Positions 1 through 7,605 of a stretch of DNA of 14,125 nt are shown piece by piece. How positions within the stretch are numbered: the first letter of the stretch is position 1; each line of letters opens with the position of its first letter. The notes under the pieces are model-generated. The model saw only the letters and a list, made by a program, of their open reading frames with translations, was not told the origin of the DNA and searched no databases. A program made the position numbers and the translations under genes. Source of the DNA: an uncultured Desulfomonile sp. (GTDB taxonomy: Bacteria; Desulfobacterota; Desulfomonilia; Desulfomonilales; Desulfomonilaceae); NCBI GenBank assembly GCA_903920415.1, contig CAIXMD010000038.1, positions 1 to 14,125 on the forward strand, in the 5' to 3' direction.

Positions 1-510
1 GGATTCCCCTGAAATAAGGACGGTGGTAGGGGTATCAGCCACCTTTTTCATGATAGTGAACAGTTTCTCCATGGCCTTTGATTTGCCGATAATGTTGCCC
101 CACAAACTCCCCAGTTCGCTTTCCAGATGCCTGATATTTTGCAGTAGTGATCTCTTTTCCACACCCCTTGCCACTGCCCGCATCACGTCTCTATTGTCAA
201 AGGGCTTTTGTATGTGGTCCAGAGCCCCCTTTTTCATGGCATCCACCGCCTGGTCAACCTCTGCGTAAGCTGTCATGAGAATCACCGGGAGGTCCGGATC
301 GAAAACGTTTATTTTTTCAAGAAGTTCTATACCTCCCATCCCCGGCATCTTAATGTCTGACAGGACCGTGTGTACCGGAGTCCTTTGTATGAGTTCCAGG
401 GCTTCTAAACCTGAAGACGCAGTAAGAACTTCGTAACCCTCATCCGCGAGCAAGTCCTCCAACACCACAAGGTAGTTTTTTTCGTCATCAACTACCAAGA
501 CCGTAGTCAT
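1..510 (-). CDS. NtrC-family sigma-54-dependent response regulator (N-terminal part, cut by window edge)
   Basis: This is the receiver half of a two-component transcription activator that acts on RNA polymerase carrying sigma-54. The 170 visible codons begin MTTVLVVDDE. Residues 1 to about 120 form a receiver domain: acidic pocket D8/D9, phospho-acceptor D52 in SDIKMPG, T80 in LMTAY and K102 in QKPF. After a linker, the AAA+ domain starts at about residue 138 (IIGKSKAMEKL). The window stops at residue 170 inside the Walker A motif (LISGES), so the rest of the ATPase and any HTH domain lie outside. The ATG overlaps the TGA of the upstream sensor kinase by 4 nt (ATGA), which implies translational coupling and a cognate pair. 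Family assignment is firm. Target genes cannot be read from this window, and I found no convincing sigma-54 promoter in its intergenic regions. Confidence 0.93.
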   Translation of the reverse strand, partial: MTTVLVVDDEKNYLVVLEDLLADEGYEVLTASSGLEALELIQRTPVHTVLSDIKMPGMGGIELLEKINVFDPDLPVILMTAYAEVDQAVDAMKKGALDHIQKPFDNRDVMRAVARGVEKRSLLQNIRHLESELGSLWGNIIGKSKAMEKLFTIMKKVADTPTTVLISGES

Positions 511-1964
511 GACTTCACTCGCTGAAATATGCCGTCTGATACAAAGGTCTGACCGTCCCGTGGAAGAATGATCGTGAAGAGAGTTCCTTTTCCCTGCTCA
601 CTTCTCACTTCAACCTGCCCACCATGAGCCGTAACGATATTGTAGACGACCGAGAGGCCAAGTCCTGTTCCCATTTCGTGGGTTGTAAAGAAGGGAGTAA
701 AAATCCTTGTTACGTCTTCTTCTTTAATCCCGTGCCCGTTATCAGCGAAATCAATTCGGATCCTCTCCCCCTCTGATGAACAACTTATTGTCAAGGCTCC
801 TCCGTTTTCCATGGCTTCGAAGGAATTCATGGTCACATTCAAGAAAGCTTGGTAGAGAAGATCTGGATCGCCTTGGATAACTGAATCGGTTCCATTCAAC
901 TGATCATCATTCCACTTAATGTTCCTGGCCTGTAGCTCGTGGTCCAGGTTATTCTTCACTCTGTGGACCACCTCTTTCATATCTACGGGTTGAGGATTGG
1001 GAGACCGGGGCCGAGCGAAGTCTAAAAAATCAGATAATATGCCGCTCAGCCGCGTAGCTTCTTCCACAATTATTCCACAAAGTTTCTGTATTCTTGAAGG
1101 GCCTGGGTTGGCTTTCCTGACCAGAACTTCCGCAGAGGACCTTATGATACCAAGCGGATTACGTATCTCATGGGCCAAGACAGCTACCATCTGCCCGATT
1201 GACGCCAGTTTTTCCGATTGCTGGAGCTGCTCCTCAAGCCTTTTCTGTTCCTTGGACCTTTCCAGAAGGATACGCTCCCCGCGGCGGACAATGAGAGTGA
1301 GCATAATAAACAGAAAAGCCATTAACCCCGCTGCAACCAAGATTATGACGACAATGGATCGCTGGACTGCGACGTACTGATCAGTAACATCCTGGCTGAT
1401 CTGAATCACCCCGTAAATTACCCCGAGCATCCAGTAATTTCCCGTTCCTTCCCGGAGTGGATAATATGTGTCGGCCAACCAGTTTCCGAACCATTGTGAA
1501 GCCGATGCTTTCTCCTGGCGAATGAGGGTCAGAGCCTTGCCCCCAAGGGCTTCATCGACAGGGGAATTCTTAGGCTCGTACTTACCGATCAAATCGTACT
1601 CGGTGCTGTATACAATCTTCCTCTGCCGGTCTATAATCTTGATGCGCTGTATCTTCAGGCCATAAGTGAAGTCTTTTATTAAGGAATCCAGCGCCCCGAA
1701 CTGATCCCATTTTCGAAGATCCATCGGGACTCCCCTCGCTCTTAGGGGAGAATAGAATCCGATGAATATGTTGTAGTTTAGATTCTCCGCCAGAAGCCTC
1801 GCATAATTCTCTGAACTTTTCAGGAGAGTGTTCACGCTTCTGGTGTAGAGAAAGATCCCCAGCATTACCATAACGACAGCAATGACCAAAAAGCCTGACA
1901 TTATAAAATATTTCAGTAACCTAAAAGGTCCCTTCCTCGGAGAGGACCAAGGTTCCTTGAGCAT
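507..1964 (-). CDS. Membrane sensor histidine kinase (NtrB/AtoS-like partner of the adjacent regulator)
   Basis: This 485-residue inner-membrane kinase should phosphorylate the downstream NtrC-type regulator. A first membrane helix (about residues 20-40) is followed by a periplasmic sensor region of about 160 residues and a second helix (about 203-226). A short charged coiled linker then leads to the HisKA domain with H265 in AHEIRNPLG. The ATPase domain shows N376/N380 in NVTMNSFEAM, DNGHGI at about 408-413, the F box TPFFTTHEMG and the GTGLGL lid. The sensor region matches no ligand family I can name, and there is no cytoplasmic PAS domain. I chose the ATG at 1964 because AGGTG lies 6 nt upstream. 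The same frame stays open back to a TTG at 2012 (16 residues longer), but that start has no ribosome site. The stop overlaps the regulator's start. Confidence 0.93.
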   Translation of the reverse strand: MLKEPWSSPRKGPFRLLKYFIMSGFLVIAVVMVMLGIFLYTRSVNTLLKSSENYARLLAENLNYNIFIGFYSPLRARGVPMDLRKWDQFGALDSLIKDFTYGLKIQRIKIIDRQRKIVYSTEYDLIGKYEPKNSPVDEALGGKALTLIRQEKASASQWFGNWLADTYYPLREGTGNYWMLGVIYGVIQISQDVTDQYVAVQRSIVVIILVAAGLMAFLFIMLTLIVRRGERILLERSKEQKRLEEQLQQSEKLASIGQMVAVLAHEIRNPLGIIRSSAEVLVRKANPGPSRIQKLCGIIVEEATRLSGILSDFLDFARPRSPNPQPVDMKEVVHRVKNNLDHELQARNIKWNDDQLNGTDSVIQGDPDLLYQAFLNVTMNSFEAMENGGALTISCSSEGERIRIDFADNGHGIKEEDVTRIFTPFFTTHEMGTGLGLSVVYNIVTAHGGQVEVRSEQGKGTLFTIILPRDGQTFVSDGIFQRVKS

Positions 1965-2099
1965 ACACTTCACCTGTCGTCTGTTTCTCTTAGTCCCGGT
2001 GATTACTATCAAGAACGGATCTTATCAAATAATTCCTTAACGCCGTATGACCGGCCTAACCCAATATGATAAACCGGGCACAAAAACTAATTCACCCTT

Positions 2100-2633
2100 C
2101 TATGCATTTCCTAGATCATCTGGATTAATTCTCTCAAGAATTTTAGTTAACTCCTCGTCCGTCCCCTCCACGTCTTGCTGTGTGAAAATTATTTTCTGCC
2201 TGGATACCTCCTGCTGATCAACTTGTGTCATTCCCACAATGACTTTTTCACTAACAAAAATGGAGACTCCGGTCCATGCAGCCAGGACGAGGGAATCAGA
2301 CGGCCTGGCATCGACAGTAATGAGTTTGGAGAGCGGGTCTTTGAGATAAATAGTAGCATAATAAGTATGATCTTTGAGATCATCAATCTCGATATGTTCG
2401 ATACTCACCCCAGTCTTATCCATTATGTTTCTCAATAACTCATGGGTTAGTGGACGCTGAAAAACTTCTTTGTTAATAGCTCTCTGGAGAGCCATGGCCT
2501 CCACCGGTCCGATCCAAATGTAAAGCTCCCTTTCTCCGCCTTTTTCCTTAAGTACTACAACGGGCTGCATGTTGCGGGTGTCAGACACTATTCCTATGAT
2601 CATCATTTCTTTGAATATTTTGTTGCTTGTCAT
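2100..2633 (-). CDS. DUF151 / bifunctional nuclease domain protein
   Basis: This soluble 177-residue protein belongs to the DUF151 (bifunctional nuclease, BFN) family. The characteristic pattern is visible: an N-terminal strand IIGIVSDTRNMQPVVVLKE, then LYIWIGPVEAMAL (about 37-49), a helical RPLTHELLRNIM segment, HTYYATIYL (about 89-97), and the conserved DARPSDSLVLA motif at 108-118. The C-terminal tail of about 40 residues is acidic (TDEELTKILERINPDD). Family members have been linked to nuclease activity in plants and to stress or virulence phenotypes, but no specific substrate is implied here. The ATG at 2633 has AGAGGT just upstream; ATGs at residues 10 and 11 are weaker alternatives. It lies 135 nt upstream of the kinase gene on the same strand, so co-transcription is possible but not shown. 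Confidence 0.9.
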   Translation of the reverse strand: MTSNKIFKEMMIIGIVSDTRNMQPVVVLKEKGGERELYIWIGPVEAMALQRAINKEVFQRPLTHELLRNIMDKTGVSIEHIEIDDLKDHTYYATIYLKDPLSKLITVDARPSDSLVLAAWTGVSIFVSEKVIVGMTQVDQQEVSRQKIIFTQQDVEGTDEELTKILERINPDDLGNA

Positions 2634-2965
2634 TGGAACCTCTAAAGCCTGGTGGAAGGTCGCGGTCGCGTGGAGACTGATAAACCCGGTAAAATGTATG
2701 ATGGCAGGGTAATTTCATTCACCGCATGACAGCATCGGATGTAGAACTTTGCCTAGTATATACTATCATCTGTGGAATTGAGATTACGCGCACAAACCAT
2801 TACGTAAATTTTAGTGAACGAACTACTGGTTTGGACCCATATCACATCCTGAGGCACGGCAGATGTACCCTTTTGGCAACCCGTCCTCCGCGTGTTCTTC
2901 GTACTCTGTCATGGAGAAGCTATGCTAACTCAAGCAGCCGTTGGCCCCTGATTTTTCAGTAACCT
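2634..2965. other. Intergenic region without a supportable gene
   Basis: These 332 bases separate the end of the rnf operon from the DUF151 gene, both on the minus strand. A plus-strand reading frame (2726-2962) exists, but it has no ribosome site and a composition unlike its neighbours. I see no tRNA fold and no hairpin-plus-T-run terminator after rnfB. The only structured item is a perfect 12-base palindrome at 2754-2765. The region presumably contains the 3' end of the rnf transcript and the promoter of the DUF151 gene. Confidence 0.6.
2754..2765. repeat. Perfect 12-bp palindrome TAGTATATACTA
   Basis: TAGTATATACTA reads identically on both strands. It contains TATACT, a five-of-six match to a -10 box, in both directions, but neither strand has a good -35 element at 16-18 bp. 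It lies about 120 bp upstream of the DUF151 start and could be an operator or promoter core. AT-rich chance is also possible. Confidence 0.35.
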
Positions 2966-3892
2966 TTACCCTTCAGTTGACTCCGGGAGTCCTTCCTCTT
3001 GGGCTTTCTTGGACGCGGCCAGAGCTTTCTTCGCGGCCTGCTCTGCCTTGATGCTTTCCACTGCCCTAGCCTGTCGTTCGGAGTCTGTATAACGGAATAT
3101 GAACTGACGGTTGCAGGCCCACACGCCAGCTTCGGCCGCTGGTTCGTCACATTTTTCGTAATCAATTTCTATGCGGTCGTTCACCATACTTACCGCGTCC
3201 TTGGCTTTTCTTGTGCATGCCATACAATGGATACATCCAGATTTGCAGACATTTGTCACAGCCTTACCGGAGTCACGACTACTACATGGAACATAACAAA
3301 GTGAGTCTTTGGGTATAAGTTGAAGCACCTGCTTGGGGCAATTACTGACACACACGCCGCAACCTGTACAGGCTTCGGGATCAATCACGGGCATGTTGTC
3401 CTTCATGTGAATCGCGTGAAAGGGACAAGCGGCTTCACAGTCACCGTAACCCACACAGGCGAAATTGCACTGGTAAGGACCACCAAAAGCTATGGAGGCT
3501 GCCTGGCAAGTGTCGAATCCAACATACGAGTGTTTTTTGTCGACTTCTCCCTCGTTCCTGGAACAGCGAAGCGCCGAGATCAGGAGGCTGGCAGCCCCTG
3601 CAGCTTTACCCGTAATTGCCGCTACTTTGTCGGCGACGTCCTGTTTTCCGGGAGCGCACTTGTTAGGAGAACAATCAGGAAGGGTCACTACAGCCTCTGC
3701 ATACGATTCGCACCCGGCGAATCCACATGCACCACAATTAGCACCGGGAAGGCAAGCTCTAACTGCCTCAATCTTAGGATCTACCTTGACTGCAAACCTC
3801 TTGGCGGCTAAGGCCAGCGCCAGTCCACAGAGAATCCCGAAAATGGCAAAGAACAGTATACCCAGAAATGCTGTTGTCCAAACATTTTCCAT
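2966..3892 (-). CDS. rnfB: Rnf electron transport complex subunit RnfB
   Basis: RnfB receives electrons from ferredoxin on the cytoplasmic side and passes them into the membrane part of the complex. This 308-residue protein has one N-terminal helix (about 7-31), then an Fes-type cluster domain with C53, C56, C61 and C79 (GANCGACGFAGC...NKCAPG). The RnfB core follows (C110, C129, C142, C146, C152, C156), then a ferredoxin motif CTGCGVCVSNCP (C175-C185). A second Cys-rich stretch has C199, C203, C216, C220, C223 and C226. The Lys/Ala/Glu-rich tail (about 270-308) looks disordered or helical. This is the long, many-cluster RnfB known from anaerobes; the enterobacterial form is about 190 residues. 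I chose the ATG at 3892 because AGGTG lies 7 nt upstream; the open frame runs further up to a TTG at 3919. It is the last gene of the operon, 69 nt after rnfA. Confidence 0.95.
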   Translation of the reverse strand: MENVWTTAFLGILFFAIFGILCGLALALAAKRFAVKVDPKIEAVRACLPGANCGACGFAGCESYAEAVVTLPDCSPNKCAPGKQDVADKVAAITGKAAGAASLLISALRCSRNEGEVDKKHSYVGFDTCQAASIAFGGPYQCNFACVGYGDCEAACPFHAIHMKDNMPVIDPEACTGCGVCVSNCPKQVLQLIPKDSLCYVPCSSRDSGKAVTNVCKSGCIHCMACTRKAKDAVSMVNDRIEIDYEKCDEPAAEAGVWACNRQFIFRYTDSERQARAVESIKAEQAAKKALAASKKAQEEGLPESTEG

Positions 3893-3961
3893 GATAAAGC
3901 ACCTCAGACAGCCACGCAAACTAAAGTTGCTGCATGATTCTCATGACAGAAACTCAGGCTC

Positions 3962-4915
3962 CTAAAAAATGGAAAGTCCTGAGAAACCCAGAAATGCCAG
4001 AGCAAACAAACCAGTGACAATGAAGGCTATCGGGAGCCCCTGAAAAGTGGGGGGTACGCGACTGACTTCAAGCTTCTCGCGTACGCAAGACATGAGAAAA
4101 AGCGCTATTGCGAAGCCGATTCCTGCTCCTAAGCCGAGGGTCAAGCTGGCGAAGGGGCCGTTGCCGCTATCCGCATTGATCAGCGGAACCGCGAGTATGA
4201 TACAATTTGTAACTATCAGGACAAGGTAAACCCCGAGTTTCCTAAACAAATAGGGGTTAACTTTCCTCAAGATAGTATCTACGGCCTGAACGAATATGGC
4301 AACCGTCCCGATGAAAACTATGATCTTCAAGAAGCCAAGATGCAGGGCCTGGAGGACATAGGTGAAAAGGGCCCAGCACATTATAGCGCTGAGCACCATG
4401 ACCATTGTGAAGGTTATCCCCATTCCGATGGCAGTTTCTTTTTTCTGGGAAACTCCGAAAAAGATACACAGCCCTAAATACTTCGTGAAAACAAAGTTGT
4501 TAATCAGCATCGCTCCGAGAAGAATAGATAAAAGTACTTGAGCTTGGCCCTTCTTGACCTCAAATTGACGGCTACCCAGGATCTTCCCCTCTGACGAGAT
4601 ATCCTTGGCCTCGACAACGTATTCGGCTGAAGTGTTAAGCGCATCTTTGAACTGTAATGTTGCGTTGATCCGCCGCGGGTCGAGAAGGACGGAGTCTACA
4701 GGAATCCTTATGTCAGGGTCCGGTTTTTCGTACACCGAGTAGTTAGCTGTGTTATCAGCCCAGTTCTTGTCCACAGGCACACCGAAGGAAATCTCAATTC
4801 CCTTGTCCTTATTGAAGGAGCCTGTCCCGACGGATTCCCCGAAAACTGAGCCCACAACCATCAACAAAAGCATAAAAATCATGCCCGCATTGACAAGGAA
4901 TCTGCTGATTTTCAT
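3962..4915 (-). CDS. rnfA: RnfA subunit with N-terminal signal peptide and Ig-like exported domain
   Basis: The C-terminal 194 residues (about 124-317) are a normal RnfA, a six-helix subunit that helps hold the intramembrane iron-sulfur cluster. Both expected ligands are present: C150 in KYLGLC and C238 in VTNCII. Ahead of this core are about 123 extra residues: a signal peptide (1 to about 26, hydrophobic MIFMLLLMVVGSVFG), then about 95 residues that look like an Ig-like beta domain (ISFGVPVDKNW, NYSVYE, IRIPVDSVLLD, INATLQFKDALN, AEYVVEAKDIS). Canonical RnfA is about 190 residues and begins directly with its first helix. The start is well supported: GGAGGGG lies upstream of the ATG, which follows the rnfE stop by one base. 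An alternative start inside the frame at the core boundary is not apparent. The fusion is seen directly; the Ig-like label rests on pattern alone. Confidence 0.93.
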   Translation of the reverse strand: MKISRFLVNAGMIFMLLLMVVGSVFGESVGTGSFNKDKGIEISFGVPVDKNWADNTANYSVYEKPDPDIRIPVDSVLLDPRRINATLQFKDALNTSAEYVVEAKDISSEGKILGSRQFEVKKGQAQVLLSILLGAMLINNFVFTKYLGLCIFFGVSQKKETAIGMGITFTMVMVLSAIMCWALFTYVLQALHLGFLKIIVFIGTVAIFVQAVDTILRKVNPYLFRKLGVYLVLIVTNCIILAVPLINADSGNGPFASLTLGLGAGIGFAIALFLMSCVREKLEVSRVPPTFQGLPIAFIVTGLFALAFLGFSGLSIF

Positions 4916-4916
4916 G

Positions 4917-5537
4917 TTAGTGAGCCCCTCCTGATGTAGGAATCTTGCCCGTGATTTTGTATTCGAGCCAGTTGAAGGTAGCCATAATGAAGCCAATCAC
5001 GAAAAATCCTCCAGCAGGCAGAATCATGATGAGCAAAGGTTTGAACCCGAGCAAATCGTATCCGAAAAGTTGACCTGCACCAAAAAATTCCCGGATGGCT
5101 CCGGTGAGGCAAAGTCCGAAAGTAAACCCTAAGCCCATGCCCAGTCCGTCAAAAAAGGATGGAGTCAGCGGCTGTTTTGAGGCAAAAAGTTCCAGCCGGG
5201 ATATTATGATTGCGAACACTACTATCAGCTTCACGAAAAGCGCAACCTGCTTATACACTTCGGGCGAGATTACAGGGAGTATCATGTCGATCACTGTAAC
5301 CCAAAGCGCTATGATGATCACGTAAGCCGGGATTCGGATACGGGGATGTATAAACGATTTGAATATAGCCACCGTGAAGCTCGAAAAGACCTGAACGAAA
5401 ACAACCGCCAACCCCAGAAGAAGCCCGTTCTTAATGGAAGTGGTGACAGCAACGGCAGGACATAGGCTCAATGCCAAGCGGAAAATCGGGTTTTCGGGAA
5501 TCAACCCGTTCCAGAGAAGAGTCAAGTTCCTGTTCAA
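4917..5537 (-). CDS. rnfE: Rnf electron transport complex subunit RnfE (TTG start)
   Basis: RnfE is the inverted-topology partner of RnfA in the membrane core of the complex. The 206 residues match family length and features: GLIPENPIFRLALSLCP near the N-terminus (C26), RIRIPAYV (about 67-74), DGLGMGLGFT (about 130-139) and GAIREFFGAG (146-155). One key feature differs. The usual (V/T)NC...GRAEAFA stretch reads KLIVVFAIIISRLELFA here, so the second membrane-cluster Cys is Ala109 (codon GCA at 5211-5213). The start is TTG, preceded by GGAGG with a 6-nt spacer and located 12 nt after the rnfG stop. The frame is intact and the remaining motifs are conserved, which argues against decay. Confidence 0.95.
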   Translation of the reverse strand: MNRNLTLLWNGLIPENPIFRLALSLCPAVAVTTSIKNGLLLGLAVVFVQVFSSFTVAIFKSFIHPRIRIPAYVIIIALWVTVIDMILPVISPEVYKQVALFVKLIVVFAIIISRLELFASKQPLTPSFFDGLGMGLGFTFGLCLTGAIREFFGAGQLFGYDLLGFKPLLIMILPAGGFFVIGFIMATFNWLEYKITGKIPTSGGAH

Positions 5538-5549
5538 TTTAATCCTCCA

Positions 5550-6458
5550 TCAAAAGGCAACCTGAATATTATCTTTCTTGATGGCATCACTTAAGATTTC
5601 CACACGGTAGACGAATTTTCTGACCGTGTCTTTGACACCGTTGGTGACCGCCTTGCTCGATATGGTGGCTCCAGTCAGGGCATATATGTCGTCCTTCAAG
5701 TGTTTCTCCTTAATGGTGCGTATCTGGTCCTGAGAGAGTCCCTTTTTAGTCGCTTTGGGTGAATCGAGTGCGACGAAATAGTCCTGAGGCAGGGGTTCCT
5801 TGACGACCTTCAGGTTCTTCAGTATTTCCAAAGTCTTCCCTACAAACTGGTTCCTGAAGTAGCCCTGCTCAATTTCTGCACCAAGCCCAGGATCTTCTTC
5901 AGACTCAGTAATAGCGATTCCGGTCACAGTGAATTCCGGATTGAGGGAGACCATTAGCTTGATAAAGGTCTTAAAACCCTGAGTAACTCCTGGAATAACA
6001 TACCCAAGACGTTTGTCGCCCAAGTTGGCAATAAACAGTGTCTGGGCATAGACAGCTTTAGACCCCTTCGGTAAGACTCTATTAACCGCAGCGTCTCGGC
6101 TTGCTCTCTCGGCTAATACGGACGGATCGTCTTCGACATGAATCACCTTGCCCGGCTTTCCGGAAAGTTCAACTTCTGCTAGTACATATCCCTTATCCTT
6201 CAGAGGCATAAGGTAGCCCAAAACGGTCTCACCCTTGGCATCACTTATCACGTATCTGTACACGGGGTAGACCTTGAGATCCTCAGGGGCTTTTTTCCCG
6301 GAACCAAAACCAAGAAGGCCCTCAATTGTTTCGTGCTGAAGTTTTTCCTCATTTTCCTTGCGGATGTGGTCAGTCTTTGCGTAAACCGCCCCAAGTATCA
6401 ATGCGGCAACTACGCACACGACCGTCAAGCTGGCGGTGATCCTGATAATCTCTTTCAT
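5550..6458 (-). CDS. rnfG: Rnf electron transport complex subunit RnfG, enlarged
   Basis: RnfG is a periplasmic flavoprotein anchored by one N-terminal helix (about 6-28) and carrying FMN bound covalently to threonine. The FMN site is LTGATISS, with T265 the expected attachment residue. EEDPGLGAEI (about 187-196) is the family's ETPGLG-like motif. At 302 residues it is roughly 100 longer than typical RnfG. The extra part is N-terminal: residues about 66-108 (YRYVISDAKGETVLGYLMPL...) resemble the opening strands of the FMN domain, which recur at about 141-184 (LFIANLGDKRLGYVIPGVTQ...). GAGAGGC precedes the ATG. Gaps are 27 nt from rnfD and 12 nt to rnfE. Confidence 0.94.
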   Translation of the reverse strand: MKEIIRITASLTVVCVVAALILGAVYAKTDHIRKENEEKLQHETIEGLLGFGSGKKAPEDLKVYPVYRYVISDAKGETVLGYLMPLKDKGYVLAEVELSGKPGKVIHVEDDPSVLAERASRDAAVNRVLPKGSKAVYAQTLFIANLGDKRLGYVIPGVTQGFKTFIKLMVSLNPEFTVTGIAITESEEDPGLGAEIEQGYFRNQFVGKTLEILKNLKVVKEPLPQDYFVALDSPKATKKGLSQDQIRTIKEKHLKDDIYALTGATISSKAVTNGVKDTVRKFVYRVEILSDAIKKDNIQVAF

Positions 6459-6485
6459 TTAAGCCTCTCAGAAAACAGGGAACCC

Positions 6486-7568
6486 CTATTTAACAGCCGC
6501 TACCGGCGGCTGTTTTGGGAGTGCGAATCTCTTCGGTTTAAACCATTCATCTAGAGCCGGGGTGAGGCAATTCATCAGTAGTATGGCATAGCAAACCCCC
6601 TCTGGGTAGCCACCTTTCAGGCGGATGAGTACGGTCAAGGCCCCGACACCTATCCCGAACACTATCTGGCCTGACCTCAAGGTAGGAGACGTCACATAGT
6701 CAGTACACATATAAAAAGCTCCCAGCATGAGACCTCCAGACAGAACCTGCACCAGGGGGTCGCCCCCAAACCACTTTTCTCCGCCGAAAACCCACGACAG
6801 GACTGCCACTGTGACGATAGTCGAAACCGGAATGTGCCAGGTAATGATGCCCCTTGCCATCAGGAACAGTCCGCCTAAAAGGATTAGAGCTGCGGAGGTT
6901 TCCCCGATGCATCCAGGCTTGAACCCTAGGAAGAAATTCTGATAAATAGTTGTGAGTCCACCGAATTGTTGAGTCAGTGCCTCCATTCCGTAGTGCTTCA
7001 AAACATAGAGCGGCGTGGCGGTGGACACCGCGTCCACTGCGCCACTACCCAGATAAATGCCTATGGGTGATTTAGCCCAGTCCAGCGGAGGTATCCAGGC
7101 TGCGGTCATCGCAACTGGGAAGGCGGCCATAAGGAAGGCTCTTCCCACGAGCGCCGGGTTCCATACATTGAAACCAAGGCCTCCCATGAGTTCCTTGTTA
7201 ATGAAGATCGCTGCAACGGCTCCGATTATCGGCAACCAATATGGTACACCCGGCGGTATAACGAAGGCCAAAAGGATCCCCGTCAGAACTGCACTGCCAT
7301 CTCGCACGGACAATGGTCGCCCCAGGGCTTTCTGGGAAAGCCCTTCAACTACAACGCAGGAGATCACACTTATCAGCGTGATAATGAACCCCCTGAATCC
7401 AAAGTTATAAATGGACAGTAGCATCACAGGAACAAGCGACGCCGACACGGTCCACATGATTCCAGCCGTGGTTTTCCCCATTCTGATATGCGGAGATACC
7501 GAAACGGCCCATTTAGATCCTGTACTCATATTTTTTTGGTCTAGCGTTTCGATTGTCCCATCCTCCAT
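6486..7568 (-). CDS. rnfD: Rnf electron transport complex subunit RnfD
   Basis: RnfD is a multi-helix membrane subunit that carries a covalent FMN and contributes to the ion path. The 360 residues contain the family landmarks VSPHIRMGKTTAGIMW (about 24-39), DGSAVLTGILLAFVIPP (90-106), ELMGGLGFNVWNPALVGRAF (126-145), and the flavin site DAVSTATPL with T185 as the likely attachment residue. YMCTDYVTSPT and GGYPEGVCYAILLMN follow near the C-terminus. The start is uncertain. The ATG at 7568 has no Shine-Dalgarno sequence; the preceding bases are pyrimidine-rich, and GGAGG falls inside the first codons. A second ATG at residue 14 is equally poorly supported. The gene lies 113 nt after rnfC, the widest gap in the operon. 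Confidence 0.94.
   Translation of the reverse strand: MEDGTIETLDQKNMSTGSKWAVSVSPHIRMGKTTAGIMWTVSASLVPVMLLSIYNFGFRGFIITLISVISCVVVEGLSQKALGRPLSVRDGSAVLTGILLAFVIPPGVPYWLPIIGAVAAIFINKELMGGLGFNVWNPALVGRAFLMAAFPVAMTAAWIPPLDWAKSPIGIYLGSGAVDAVSTATPLYVLKHYGMEALTQQFGGLTTIYQNFFLGFKPGCIGETSAALILLGGLFLMARGIITWHIPVSTIVTVAVLSWVFGGEKWFGGDPLVQVLSGGLMLGAFYMCTDYVTSPTLRSGQIVFGIGVGALTVLIRLKGGYPEGVCYAILLMNCLTPALDEWFKPKRFALPKQPPVAAVK
6494..6512. repeat. GC-rich hairpin at the 3' end of rnfD
   Basis: The inverted repeat CAGCCGC-TACCG-GCGGCTG (7-bp perfect stem, 5-nt loop) covers the last codons of rnfD, ending a few bases before its stop. In the operon's direction it is followed by TTAAAT rather than a T-run, so it is not a classical terminator. 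It could stabilise or process the mRNA between rnfD and rnfG. Confidence 0.4.
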
Positions 7569-7605
7569 ATCTGCGAGAGGAAGGATAAAATGTGAAAGAG
7601 GAAGA

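Noticed and set aside
2726..2962. Plus-strand frame of 78 codons in the gap between rnfB and the DUF151 gene
   Set aside because: It has no ribosome site, no recognisable motif and a random-looking composition. It lies where a promoter and a transcript end are expected.
2930..2965. Rho-independent terminator after rnfB (CTGA-TTTT-TCAG)
   Set aside because: The stem is only 4 bp and no T-run follows in the minus direction.
3320..3965. Two long overlapping plus-strand frames
   Set aside because: Both are antisense to the Cys-rich rnfB gene. Their length follows from rnfB codon composition.
4916..4996. Longer RnfA start upstream at 4996
   Set aside because: It overlaps rnfE and lies ahead of a clear signal peptide. 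The ATG at 4915 has GGAGGGG upstream and gives a normal signal-peptide N-terminus.
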